From Pimelobacter simplex (GTDB lineage Bacteria > Actinomycetota > Actinomycetes > Propionibacteriales > Nocardioidaceae), in NCBI GenBank assembly GCA_016803235.1, contig JADCLI010000012.1:1-64000 (forward strand): a stretch of DNA of 64,000 nucleotides, in the 5' to 3' direction. This document shows positions 56,795 through 64,000 of the stretch, piece by piece. The notes under the pieces were generated by a model. It searched no databases. It saw nothing but the letters and a program-made list of their open reading frames with translations, and was not told the origin of the DNA. Made by a program: the position numbers and the translations under genes. The number at the start of each line of letters is the position of its first letter. Position 1 is the first letter of the stretch.

Positions 56795-57794
56795 AGCCGC
56801 CGATCGGCAGCCCGAAGCGCCCCTTCTGGAAGTCCTCGTAGGCGGCCATCACCTCGGCCTTGGTGTTCATCACGAACGGGCCGGCCCAGGCGATCGGCTC
56901 GCGGATCGGCCGGCCGCCGACGACGATGACGTCGAGCTTCGGCGAGCGGCTCTCCTGGCGGCCGTCGGCGGTGACGGTGAGGTAGTCGCCGGCGCCGAGG
57001 ACGGCGGTCTGCCCGGTGCGCACTGCGCTGGGGTCGGTGGCACCGACCGTGCCGGAGCCGTTGAGGACGTAGACCAGCGCGTTGTAGTCGACCTGCCACG
57101 GCAGGTCGAGCCGTGCGCCGGGCTCGATCGTGGCGTGCACCAGCGTCATCGGGCTGTACGTCGAGCCCGGGCCGGCGTGCCCGCCGACGTCGCCGGCGAT
57201 CACCCGGACCAGCGACCCGGCGTCGTCGCTGGTGAGCAGCGCGACCTCCCCGGAGCGGATGTCCTGGTAGCGCGGGTCGTTCATCTTGTCCGTCCTGGGC
57301 AGGTTCACCCAGAGCTGGATGCCGTGGAACAGGCCGCCGGCCTGCACCAGCCACTCGGGCGGCGTCTCGATGTGCAGCAGCCCGCTGCCGGCGGTCATCC
57401 ACTGGGTGTCGCCGTTGGTGATGCTGCCGCCGCCGCCGTGGCTGTCCTGGTGGTCGAAGACGCCGTCGATGATGTAGGTGACGGTCTCGAAGCCGCGGTG
57501 CGGGTGCCACGGCGTGCCCTTGGGCTCACCGGGCGCGTACTCCACCTCGCCCATCTGGTCCATCATGATGAACGGGTCGAGGTGCTTCATGTCGATGCCG
57601 GCGAACGCCCGCCGCACAGGGAAGCCCTCCCCCTCGTAGCCCTGCGGGGCCGTGGTGACCTGCCAGACCGGGCGCGGCTGGTCGCCGAGCCCTGGCGCCT
57701 TCAGGCGCGGCAGGACGGTCAGGTCGTCGACGGTGATGGCGGGCATCGCATCCACCTCCAGGTGGCTGGTCGGATTGGTTGCCATGTCAACCAT
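56793..57794 (-). CDS. Pirin family protein
   Basis: 333-residue bicupin. FIMMDQMGEVEYAPGEPKGTPWHPHRGFETVTYIIDG and QWMTAGSGLLHIETPPEW provide the three histidines and glutamate of the pirin metal site. Members act as quercetinases or regulators; the activity here is not visible. Starts at 57794, 57785 or 57746 are possible. A GGTTG-N6-CAACC near-palindrome lies at 57777-57792. Confidence 0.88.
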   Translation of the reverse strand: MVDMATNPTSHLEVDAMPAITVDDLTVLPRLKAPGLGDQPRPVWQVTTAPQGYEGEGFPVRRAFAGIDMKHLDPFIMMDQMGEVEYAPGEPKGTPWHPHRGFETVTYIIDGVFDHQDSHGGGGSITNGDTQWMTAGSGLLHIETPPEWLVQAGGLFHGIQLWVNLPRTDKMNDPRYQDIRSGEVALLTSDDAGSLVRVIAGDVGGHAGPGSTYSPMTLVHATIEPGARLDLPWQVDYNALVYVLNGSGTVGATDPSAVRTGQTAVLGAGDYLTVTADGRQESRSPKLDVIVVGGRPIREPIAWAGPFVMNTKAEVMAAYEDFQKGRFGLPIGG

Positions 57795-57835
57795 AACTCA
57801 CCATCGGGCATTCCCGCACCCCTAGAGTGCGATCC

Positions 57836-59458
57836 ATGACCCGGGGGAAGTACGACGTCGTCGTCGTGGGGGCCGGCCACAACGGCCTGACCGCGGCGGC
57901 CTATCTCGCCCGCGCCGGACTCTCGGTCCTGGTGCTCGAGCGGCTCGGCCACGTCGGGGGCGCGGCGGTCTCCGCGCAGGCGTTCCCGGGCCTGCCCACC
58001 CGCCTGTCGCGCTACTCGTACCTCGTCTCGCTGCTGCCCGACCGGGTGGTCACCGACCTCGGGCTCGACCTCGAGCTGGTCAGCCGGTCGACGGCGTCGT
58101 ACTCGCCCACGGTGCGTGCCGGACGCGCGACCGGACTGCTCGTCGAGCGCAACGAGGGCGAGGCGACGCGGGCGTCGTTCCGGGAGCTGACCGGCAGCGA
58201 CGACGAGTACGACGCCTGGCGCGCGTTCTACGACGGCGTCGCCGGCCTGGCCCGCGCGGTCGCCCCCACCCTGACCCAACCGCTCGCCACCGACGCGGCG
58301 ATCCGGGCGCAGGTCGACCCGCAGGTCTGGCGCGACGTCGTCGAGCGACCGATCGGCGAGGCCATCGCCCGTCGCTTCCGCGACGACCTCGTGCGCGGCG
58401 TGGTCGGCACCGACGCCCTGATCGGGACCTTCGCCTCGCTCCACGATGCCTCGCTGGTCCAGAACCGGTGCTTCCTCTACCACCTGATCGGCAACGGGAC
58501 CGGTGAGTGGCGGGTGCCCGTGGGCGGGATGGGCGCGGTCACCGACGCCTTGGCCCGAGCCGCCACCGACGCCGGCGCCGAGGTCCTCACCGGCGCAGGG
58601 GTGAGTGCGATCCGGCCGGCCGGAGCCGGCGAACCCGTGGAGGTCCGCTGGCACGACGGCTCCGCGGAGCAGGCCGTCGAGGCGTCGTACGTCCTGGCGA
58701 ACGTGGCGCCGTGGGTGCTGCGGGTCCTCCTCGGCGAGGAGGAGGACCCCGCCACCAAGCCGGAGGGCGCCCAGCTCAAGGTGAACCTCCTGCTCTCCCG
58801 GCTGCCCCGACTGCGCTCGGGCATCGACCCGGAGGTCGCCTTCGCCGGCACCCTGCACCTCGCCGAGACCGCCGCCGACCTCGAGGTGGCCTGGGCCGCC
58901 GCGCAGCGCGGCGAGCTGCCGGACCCGCTCCCGGGCGAGGTCTACTGCCACTCCCTGACCGACCCGTCGATCCTCGGCGACGTGCCGCCCGGCACCCACA
59001 CGCTGACCTACTTCGGGCTGCACACCCCCGCGCGGCTGTTCGCCGCCGATCCGGAGGGGACCCGCGCGGAGGCGCTGCGGCTGGCGATGGCATCGCTGGA
59101 CGCGGTGCTCGAGGAGCCGATCGACTCGGTGGTGATGCGGACGCCGGACGGCGAGCCGTGCATCGAGGCGAAGACCCCGCAGGACGTCGAGGCCGACCTC
59201 GCGATGCCGGGTGGCCACATCTTCCACGGCCACCTCGAGTGGCCCTGGGCCTCGGCCCGTGCCCGGCTCGAGACGCCCGGCGAGCGGTGGGGCGTGCAGA
59301 CCGACCATCCCGCCGTCCTGTTGTGCGGGTCGGGCGCCCGACGCGGCGGCGCGGTCTCCGGGCTGGGAGGCCACAACGCCGCGCAGGCAGTCCTCGAGGA
59401 CGTGGCGGCGACCGGGAGCGCCGTCGGCGATTTCACCCGGGCCGGACTACGCTGGTAA
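57836..59458 (+). CDS. FAD-dependent oxidoreductase, PYROXD2/phytoene desaturase type
   Basis: 540 residues. YDVVVVGAGHNGLTAAAYLARAGLSVLVLERLGHVGGAAV is the FAD-binding Rossmann motif. The C-terminus ends GSGARRGGAVSGLGGHNAAQAVLED, typical of the family. No carotenoid genes lie nearby. TAGAGT (57823-57828) is seven bases before the ATG, which decides the start at 57836 rather than 57827. Confidence 0.88.
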   Translation: MTRGKYDVVVVGAGHNGLTAAAYLARAGLSVLVLERLGHVGGAAVSAQAFPGLPTRLSRYSYLVSLLPDRVVTDLGLDLELVSRSTASYSPTVRAGRATGLLVERNEGEATRASFRELTGSDDEYDAWRAFYDGVAGLARAVAPTLTQPLATDAAIRAQVDPQVWRDVVERPIGEAIARRFRDDLVRGVVGTDALIGTFASLHDASLVQNRCFLYHLIGNGTGEWRVPVGGMGAVTDALARAATDAGAEVLTGAGVSAIRPAGAGEPVEVRWHDGSAEQAVEASYVLANVAPWVLRVLLGEEEDPATKPEGAQLKVNLLLSRLPRLRSGIDPEVAFAGTLHLAETAADLEVAWAAAQRGELPDPLPGEVYCHSLTDPSILGDVPPGTHTLTYFGLHTPARLFAADPEGTRAEALRLAMASLDAVLEEPIDSVVMRTPDGEPCIEAKTPQDVEADLAMPGGHIFHGHLEWPWASARARLETPGERWGVQTDHPAVLLCGSGARRGGAVSGLGGHNAAQAVLEDVAATGSAVGDFTRAGLRW

Positions 59459-59484
59459 TGTTCCATCTCGCGTTGAGACGCGGA

Positions 59485-59557
<73 letters not shown>

Positions 59558-59567
59558 CCGAACAGGA

Positions 59568-59593
59568 GGGCCCGGTCGGAAGACCGGGCCCTT
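59568..59593 (+). terminator. Hairpin after tRNA-Lys
   Basis: GGGCCCGGTC (59568-59577) and GACCGGGCCC (59582-59591) enclose GGAA and are followed by TTCT. Confidence 0.75.
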
Positions 59594-59638
59594 CTGCATG
59601 TCCGCTCCGTCCGCCCCTCCGACCAGCCCGGGAGAACC

Positions 59639-60475
59639 GTGCGCACCACCTCCCTGCTCGTCGCCGTCCTGCTGGCGCTCGGCGTCCTCGCGGCCCCGGT
59701 CGCCGCCCGGGCCGACGACGGTCGGGAGCCCGTGACCTCCTCGCCCGCCGGAGCTCGCGCCTTCGAGGTCGTCGCCCACCGGGGTGCGATCGGGCGCCAC
59801 CGCACGGAGAACGGCCTGCGCGCCCTGCGCCACGCCGCGGCCCTCGGCGCGGACCGGGTGGAGCTCGACGTACGGCCCACCGCCGACGGTCGCCTGGTCG
59901 TGATGCACGACGCCCGCCTGGACCGGACGACCGACTGCCGCGGCGGGGTGTACGCCCGCTCCCTGGCCCGGATCCAGCGGTCCTGCCGGCTGCGTGACGG
60001 CAGCGACGTCCCCTCGCTGGAGTCCTACGTCGCCGAGGCCGACCGGCTCGGGGTCGGCCTGCTCGTCGAGCTCAAGCGCGGTCCCGGCTGGAGCCGCCGG
60101 ACCTGGCGGCACCTGCGCGCGACCCTCGGCCCGCTCGACCACACCGACGTACGGGTGCTGTCCTTCAGCCCGGCGCTGCTGCACCGGGCGGCGAAGGCGC
60201 TCCCCGACGTCGCGACCGTCTGGATCGCCCACGGCTTCCGGCCCAGCGTGCGGCAGGTCCGCACGCTCGCCGACGGCGTCTCGCTCGACGCCCGCTTCGT
60301 GACCCGGCGCACGGTCAGGCAGCTGCAGTCCGCCGGGCTCCTCGTCCTCGGACAGGTCTCCAACCGACCCGTCGACTGGCTGCGCTACGTCCGCGCCGGG
60401 GTCGACAGCGGCAGCACCGACCGCACCGCCGGCCTGGTCCGGTGGTGGCACCGGCGCCAGCCCGCTGCGGACTGA
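59639..60475 (+). CDS. Secreted glycerophosphodiester phosphodiesterase family protein
   Basis: 278 residues with a signal peptide cleaved after ARADD. The TIM-barrel active site has VVAHRGAIGRHRTENGLRALRHAAALGADRVELDVRPTADGRLVVMHDARLDRTTDC, i.e. HR-G...EN, ELD and HD. It would hydrolyse glycerophosphodiesters or related phosphodiesters outside the cell. GTG start follows GGGAGAACC. Next gene is a membrane kinase. Confidence 0.88.
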   Translation: MRTTSLLVAVLLALGVLAAPVAARADDGREPVTSSPAGARAFEVVAHRGAIGRHRTENGLRALRHAAALGADRVELDVRPTADGRLVVMHDARLDRTTDCRGGVYARSLARIQRSCRLRDGSDVPSLESYVAEADRLGVGLLVELKRGPGWSRRTWRHLRATLGPLDHTDVRVLSFSPALLHRAAKALPDVATVWIAHGFRPSVRQVRTLADGVSLDARFVTRRTVRQLQSAGLLVLGQVSNRPVDWLRYVRAGVDSGSTDRTAGLVRWWHRRQPAAD

Positions 60476-60519
60476 CGCCGCCGTCGGGGCGACAGTCCGC
60501 CTCACCTACGCTTCCCGGC

Positions 60520-61953
60520 GTGGAACCGACCCAGCGCGCCCTCCTCCTGCCCGGCGTCGAGCTGATCGAGGAGATCGGCCGCGGCGGCTTCGCGAAGGTG
60601 TGGCGCGGCCGGCAGCTGGCGGTCGAGCGCGACGTCGCGGTCAAGATCGACGACCGGGTCCTCGACGAGGACGCGAACCGGCGGCGGTTCGTGCGGGAGG
60701 CGACGGCCGTGAGCCGGATCAGCGGACACCCCCACGTCGTCTCGCTCATCGACGTGGGAGTGACCCGCGACAACCGGCCGTACCTGGTGATGGAGCTGTG
60801 CACCAACGGCAGCCTGTCGTCGTACCTCGCCCAGCACGGGCCGATGGCGCCGGACGAGGCGATCGAGGTCGGGCTCGCGGTCACCAGCGCGCTCGCGGCG
60901 GCGCACGAAGCAGGGATCCTGCACCGCGACGTCAAGCCCGGCAACATCCTGATCGACGCCTGGGGCACGCCCCGGCTCTCCGACTTCGGACTGGCCGCGC
61001 TCCCCCAGCCCGGACAGGACCCCTCGGTGAGCCTCGAGGCGCTCACGCCGGCGTACGCCTCACCGGAGGCGTTCTCCTTCTCCTCGCCGACGCCCCAGTC
61101 CGACGTCTTCTCGATGGGCGCGACCCTGCACGCCATGATCTGCGGAGCCTCGCCGCGCCGCTCCGTCGACGGCAGTCCGGTCCCCATCGACCAGCTGCTG
61201 GCCAACCTGCACGCCGAGCTCCCCGACCCGGGCGTGCCCGGCAGCGGGCCGTTGATGGAGGTGATCCGCACCGCGACGGCGTACGACGCCGCGCAGCGCT
61301 ACCCCACTGCCCGCGAGCTGCACGAGGCGCTGCGAGCGATCCGGCCGGGAGGCTCTGCCAACAGCAACGGGAGCAACGGGATCGTCGTCGGTGGGCCGCA
61401 GGCCAGCTTCACCCAGCTCCGACCCCCGCCGCCTCCCGAGCCACTACCCGCAGCCTCGGCGCGGCGGGCGTGGCCGGTCGCCCTCGCTGCCGCGTGCGCC
61501 GGTCTCGGGCTCGGCGCACTGGCCGGCTTCGTCCTCGCCCCGGACCCGACCGCACCGGCGGCCCGCACGCAGCAACCGGAGGTCCGGACCGACATCGCGG
61601 ACCCCGCGGTCGACCCGATGGCGGGTGCTCCGGAGCTCGGCTCCTGCTACAGCGGCGTCCAGCAGCTCGGCCAGGCGCTGAGCGCCACGAAGGGCACCTG
61701 CGCCGAGGACGACTGGTTCACCTTCGCGGTCGGCGAGCTGGAGGCCTCGACCAGCGACGTGACGACCGATGCCGTCGACGCCGACGGCGCGGCCCAGGAG
61801 ACCTGCACGGCCGACACGCTGCGCGGGTACGACGCGGACACCGGCGGCACCCGGCCGAAGGGCGCGTACGACGTGTTCGTGCTGCCGCCGAGCAGCACGG
61901 CGTTCCTGCAGGGCCAGCGCTGGTTCGCATGCCTGGCCCGGCTGACGTCGTAG
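60520..61953 (+). CDS. Serine/threonine protein kinase with extracytoplasmic domain
   Basis: 477 residues. Hanks-type kinase: GRGGFAKVWRG (P-loop), VAVKI (lysine), HRD at 135-137 in ILHRDVKPGNILI, LSDFGLA, and YASPEAF (activation/APE). One membrane helix lies near residues 323-347, and a C-terminal external domain of about 115 residues has four cysteines (GSCYSG, KGTCAE, ETCTAD, FACLAR). That domain resembles septum-formation-type domains by cysteine spacing only. TACGCT (60507-60512) is seven bases before GTG: leaderless. Confidence 0.9.
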   Translation: MEPTQRALLLPGVELIEEIGRGGFAKVWRGRQLAVERDVAVKIDDRVLDEDANRRRFVREATAVSRISGHPHVVSLIDVGVTRDNRPYLVMELCTNGSLSSYLAQHGPMAPDEAIEVGLAVTSALAAAHEAGILHRDVKPGNILIDAWGTPRLSDFGLAALPQPGQDPSVSLEALTPAYASPEAFSFSSPTPQSDVFSMGATLHAMICGASPRRSVDGSPVPIDQLLANLHAELPDPGVPGSGPLMEVIRTATAYDAAQRYPTARELHEALRAIRPGGSANSNGSNGIVVGGPQASFTQLRPPPPPEPLPAASARRAWPVALAAACAGLGLGALAGFVLAPDPTAPAARTQQPEVRTDIADPAVDPMAGAPELGSCYSGVQQLGQALSATKGTCAEDDWFTFAVGELEASTSDVTTDAVDADGAAQETCTADTLRGYDADTGGTRPKGAYDVFVLPPSSTAFLQGQRWFACLARLTS

Positions 61954-61973
61954 GCCGCGGAGCGCCTGTGGTG

Positions 61974-62051
61974 ATGCTCCTCGACACCTCGGCCGTCATC
62001 GACCCGCCTCTCGCCGCCAACCACGAGCTCGTCCGGGTGCTCGCTGTCTGA
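61974..62051 (+). pseudogene. PIN-domain (VapC-like) toxin remnant
   Basis: Opens MLLDTSAVIDPPL, the start signature of PIN-domain toxins (LDTSxxID), and runs into a TGA after 25 codons. It lies in the 145-base gap after the kinase gene. No antitoxin gene is adjacent and the rest of the PIN fold is missing, so this is likely a remnant of a VapC gene. Confidence 0.55.
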
Positions 62052-62098
62052 CGTGCGGGCGAGCCGGGTACCGCCAGCACCGAACCACAGGAGGTCCC

Positions 62099-62809
62099 GT
62101 GCTCCACGACAGCCGCAGCGTCGCAGCCGCCCTGACCGAGGCGGCGCGCTCCATCAACAGCCATCGCTCCCTCGACGACACCCTCGACGCCATCGTCCAC
62201 GCCGCCCAGCAGACGGTGCCGGGCTTCGAGCACGTCGGCATCTCGGTCACCCACGGCCACGGCCGGATCGAGACCCGGGCCGGGACCGGGCGGCTGGTCT
62301 GGGACATCGACGAGCTGCAGTACAAGCTCGGCGAGGGCCCCTGCTACGACGCGATCACGTCGGGCGGCATCACGACCATGGACGACATCGCGACCGAGCG
62401 GCGCTGGCCACGCTACGTCGAGGAGGCGGCCCGCTTCGGCCTGAGCGCCCAGATGGGACTGCAGCTCTACAGCGAGGAGGGCACGCTCGGCGGGCTGAAC
62501 TTCTACTCCACGCAGCCCGGGATCGACCCCGACGCGATCCAGCTCGCCGAGCTGTTCGCGGCGCACGCCTCGATCGCGCTCGGGCGGGCACGGCACGAGC
62601 ACCAGCTCAACGAGTCGGTGACGACCCGGCAGGCGATCGGGACGGCGGTCGGCATCGTGATGGAGCGCTACCGGATTCCCGAGGACCGCGCGTTCCAGTT
62701 CCTGGTGCGCGCGAGCAGCACCGGCAACGTGAAGCTCCGCACGATCGCACAGGAGGTCGTGGACTCGGCGAACCAGCAGTTCGCCGTACCCGCGCCCGAG
62801 GGAGGCTGA
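62099..62809 (+). CDS. GAF and ANTAR domain protein
   Basis: 236 residues. GAF-like domain at about 15-165 (TVPGFEHVGISVTHGHGRIETRAGTGRLVWDIDELQYKLGEGPCYDA...AAHASIALGRA) and a C-terminal ANTAR RNA-binding domain at about 180-230 (RQAIGTAVGIVMERYRIPEDRAFQFLVRASS). ANTAR proteins act by antitermination on nascent RNA. The GAF ligand is unknown. GAGGTCCC precedes the GTG. Confidence 0.9.
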   Translation: MLHDSRSVAAALTEAARSINSHRSLDDTLDAIVHAAQQTVPGFEHVGISVTHGHGRIETRAGTGRLVWDIDELQYKLGEGPCYDAITSGGITTMDDIATERRWPRYVEEAARFGLSAQMGLQLYSEEGTLGGLNFYSTQPGIDPDAIQLAELFAAHASIALGRARHEHQLNESVTTRQAIGTAVGIVMERYRIPEDRAFQFLVRASSTGNVKLRTIAQEVVDSANQQFAVPAPEGG

Positions 62810-62861
62810 CGCTCCACCTGGTGTCGCGTAGCGGCGGGAGCTCGGCGGATGGAGGCCGGAA

Positions 62862-63029
62862 TCAGGTCTCCGTCTGCACCACCTGCTCGGCGCTGACCCA
62901 CAGCGTCTGGACGTGGCCCTCCGACTCGAAGGTGACCAGCGCCTTGAGACGGTGACTGTCCCACTTCAGCACGAGCCCCGGAACGGGTGGGCCGTCGACG
63001 GCGACCTGGACGTGGACCTGCTCGGACAT
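62862..63029 (-). CDS. Short conserved hypothetical protein
   Basis: 55 residues: MSEQVHVQVAVDGPPVPGLVLKW then a beta-rich end AEQVVQTET. It resembles small conserved Nocardioides-type proteins of one beta domain; no function. Its ATG and GTG-free start are clear, and it diverges from the SRPBCC gene. Confidence 0.6.
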   Translation of the reverse strand: MSEQVHVQVAVDGPPVPGLVLKWDSHRLKALVTFESEGHVQTLWVSAEQVVQTET

Positions 63030-63158
63030 GCGGGCTCCTGCTGCGCTGCGGGGTCGACCGACCCACGGCGCAGCCCGCGTCCTGAGCTGCTCGGTCCACC
63101 CTACCGGCAGGCCGGCCGGCGGCCGGATGCCAGGAGGGGCGACGGGTAACGCCCGGGC

Positions 63159-63584
63159 ATGGACACAGCGACGGCACACGTACAGGTACAGGTCTCGGCG
63201 TCGCCCGACCAGGTGTGGCAGGCGCTCACCGAGCCCGAGCAGATCAAGGCCTACTTCTTCGGCGCCGAGGTCGACACGACCTGGACCCCCGGCTCTCCGA
63301 TCAGCTGGCACGGCGAGTACGACGGCCGCCCCTTCGAGGACAAGGGCGAGGTCTTGGAGGTCGAGCCCGGGCGCCGGCTGGTCGTCACGCACTTCAGCCC
63401 GCTGACCGGCAAGCCGGACCGCCCCGAGAACTATCACCGCGTCACCTGGTCGGTGCACGACGCCGGCGACCACACCGACGTCAGCGTCGACCAGTCGCTG
63501 ACCGCGGACGAGCAGGAGTCCGCGGCCCGCGAGAACTGGACGAACGTGCTGCGCCAGCTCAAGGAGCACGTCGAGCGCGGCTGA
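63159..63584 (+). CDS. SRPBCC/AHSA1 family protein
   Basis: 141 residues with the helix-grip fold: VQVSASPDQVWQALTEPEQIKAYFFGAEVDTTWTPGSPISWHGEYDG and later NYHRVTWSVHDAGDHTDVSVDQSLTADEQESAARENWTNVLRQLKEHVE. Binds hydrophobic ligands or assists Hsp90-like proteins; no ligand assigned. ATG at 63159 follows a weak site. Confidence 0.88.
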   Translation: MDTATAHVQVQVSASPDQVWQALTEPEQIKAYFFGAEVDTTWTPGSPISWHGEYDGRPFEDKGEVLEVEPGRRLVVTHFSPLTGKPDRPENYHRVTWSVHDAGDHTDVSVDQSLTADEQESAARENWTNVLRQLKEHVERG

Positions 63585-63608
63585 CCCCGACCACCTCGAC
63601 TACCCCGA

Positions 63609-64000
63609 CTACCCGGAGTGGTGCATCAACAGCTCCTCCGCGAGCACCACCCCGGCGGTGTCGAGCTCGGGCGGGTCGAGCACGGTGGCGGAGGGGCCGG
63701 CCGTGACGAGCAGCCGGCCGACCCGCTCCTCCACGGGCGGGAGGAGGTCCAGGTCGACGACGACGTCGCGCTCGTCGTCCTCGACGAAGGTGACCTGCTC
63801 GGCGTAGAAGTCCGCCACCCAGCGCGACTGCTGCGGCAGCAGGACCCGCACGCGAGTGGTGGCCCGCTGGCGTGCAAGGTGGTCCGCGAGGTCGTCGGGC
63901 GTCACGAAGGTCCGGTCGAGCACCTCGACCGAGCGGATGTTGGAGAGCAGGAAGGTGCGGATCCGGCCCTGCTCGTCGACCGGCCCGGCGTCGACCTCCC
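63609..64000 (-). CDS. WYL domain regulator, 5' part cut off by window end
   Basis: 131 residues of the C-terminal WYL domain are visible: the frame stays open to base 64000 and reads RIRTFLLSNIRSVEVLDRTFVT. The C-terminal extension then runs to ELLMHHSG. WYL proteins such as PafB/PafC regulate DNA-damage genes. Only the C-terminal half is inside the window. Confidence 0.85.
   Translation of the reverse strand, partial: EVDAGPVDEQGRIRTFLLSNIRSVEVLDRTFVTPDDLADHLARQRATTRVRVLLPQQSRWVADFYAEQVTFVEDDERDVVVDLDLLPPVEERVGRLLVTAGPSATVLDPPELDTAGVVLAEELLMHHSG

Overview
This is a G+C-rich stretch of an actinobacterial chromosome. Family content and gene order fit Nocardioidaceae, most likely a Nocardioides-like organism. 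The supporting signs are GTG/ATG starts placed 6-9 nt after TAnnnT -10 boxes (leaderless transcripts), a mycothiol-type DsbA-family protein, a TatB gene following Mrp, an Rv3235-like gene two genes from secA, folC coupled to DUF4233, a group II truncated haemoglobin, ANTAR and WYL proteins, and two-thioredoxin-fold redox genes. I see no rRNA, phage, transposase or CRISPR array. The window is ordinary core chromosome with several small regulatory modules of interest.

Layout: 1-2.4 kb holds a formylglycine-generating enzyme (5' end cut off) coupled to its likely substrate, a sulfatase lipoprotein. 2.5-5.9 kb holds a CBS/MgtE-N protein, a DUF1003 protein, the Mrp/ApbC Fe-S carrier and TatB. 6.0-12.9 kb holds LysM and Rv3235-like genes, a lipoprotein, a secreted SGNH hydrolase and SecA. 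12.9-15.9 kb holds DUF4233-FolC (minus) and a family 43 glycosidase-like lipoprotein (plus), fired from overlapping divergent promoters. 15.9-18.7 kb is a FecCD-type metal uptake ABC operon behind a perfect Nur-like box. 18.8-24.5 kb holds a hydrolase, GNAT, MetG, a Tat-exported PGRP amidase and a DsbA-family protein. 24.5-31.1 kb holds a CHAP protein, PepN, a DUF5130-like protein, a small membrane protein, MscS and GlbO. 31.2-32.5 kb is a lysine-rich membrane protein plus an ECF sigma factor. 32.5-36.7 kb is a CoA-ester group (enoyl-CoA hydratase, double-hotdog thioesterase, thiolase) with two KstR-like palindromes, then GNAT and MarR genes. 36.8-43.6 kb holds EttA, an SSB-like protein, and a three-gene translationally coupled operon of PrsW protease and two dynamin-like GTPases. 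43.6-48.4 kb holds an aminopeptidase P, UspA, a malic enzyme, a lipoprotein, and a CsoR-box-controlled DUF4396/46-residue peptide pair with histidine-rich tails. 48.6-52.4 kb holds tRNA-Arg, a LeuA lacking its allosteric domain but preceded by a leucine-codon leader, then GntR, an ABC ATPase and a catalase-like protein. 52.5-64 kb holds adenosine deaminase, a DsbA/MauE redox pair, oligoribonuclease, tRNA-His, a MarR-GNAT fusion, pirin, a PYROXD2-like flavoprotein, tRNA-Lys, GDPD, a membrane Ser/Thr kinase, a PIN-domain remnant, a GAF-ANTAR regulator, a SRPBCC protein and the end of a WYL regulator.

The most interesting signals are intergenic. A family of composite inverted-repeat elements sits at gene 3' ends and in two cases supplies the stop codon. 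There is also a 163-bp long palindrome, a Nur-like box on a Fec-type transporter, a CsoR-like box on DUF4396, and the combination of a leucine leader with a truncated LeuA. All functional statements rest on sequence reading only; no database search was run.
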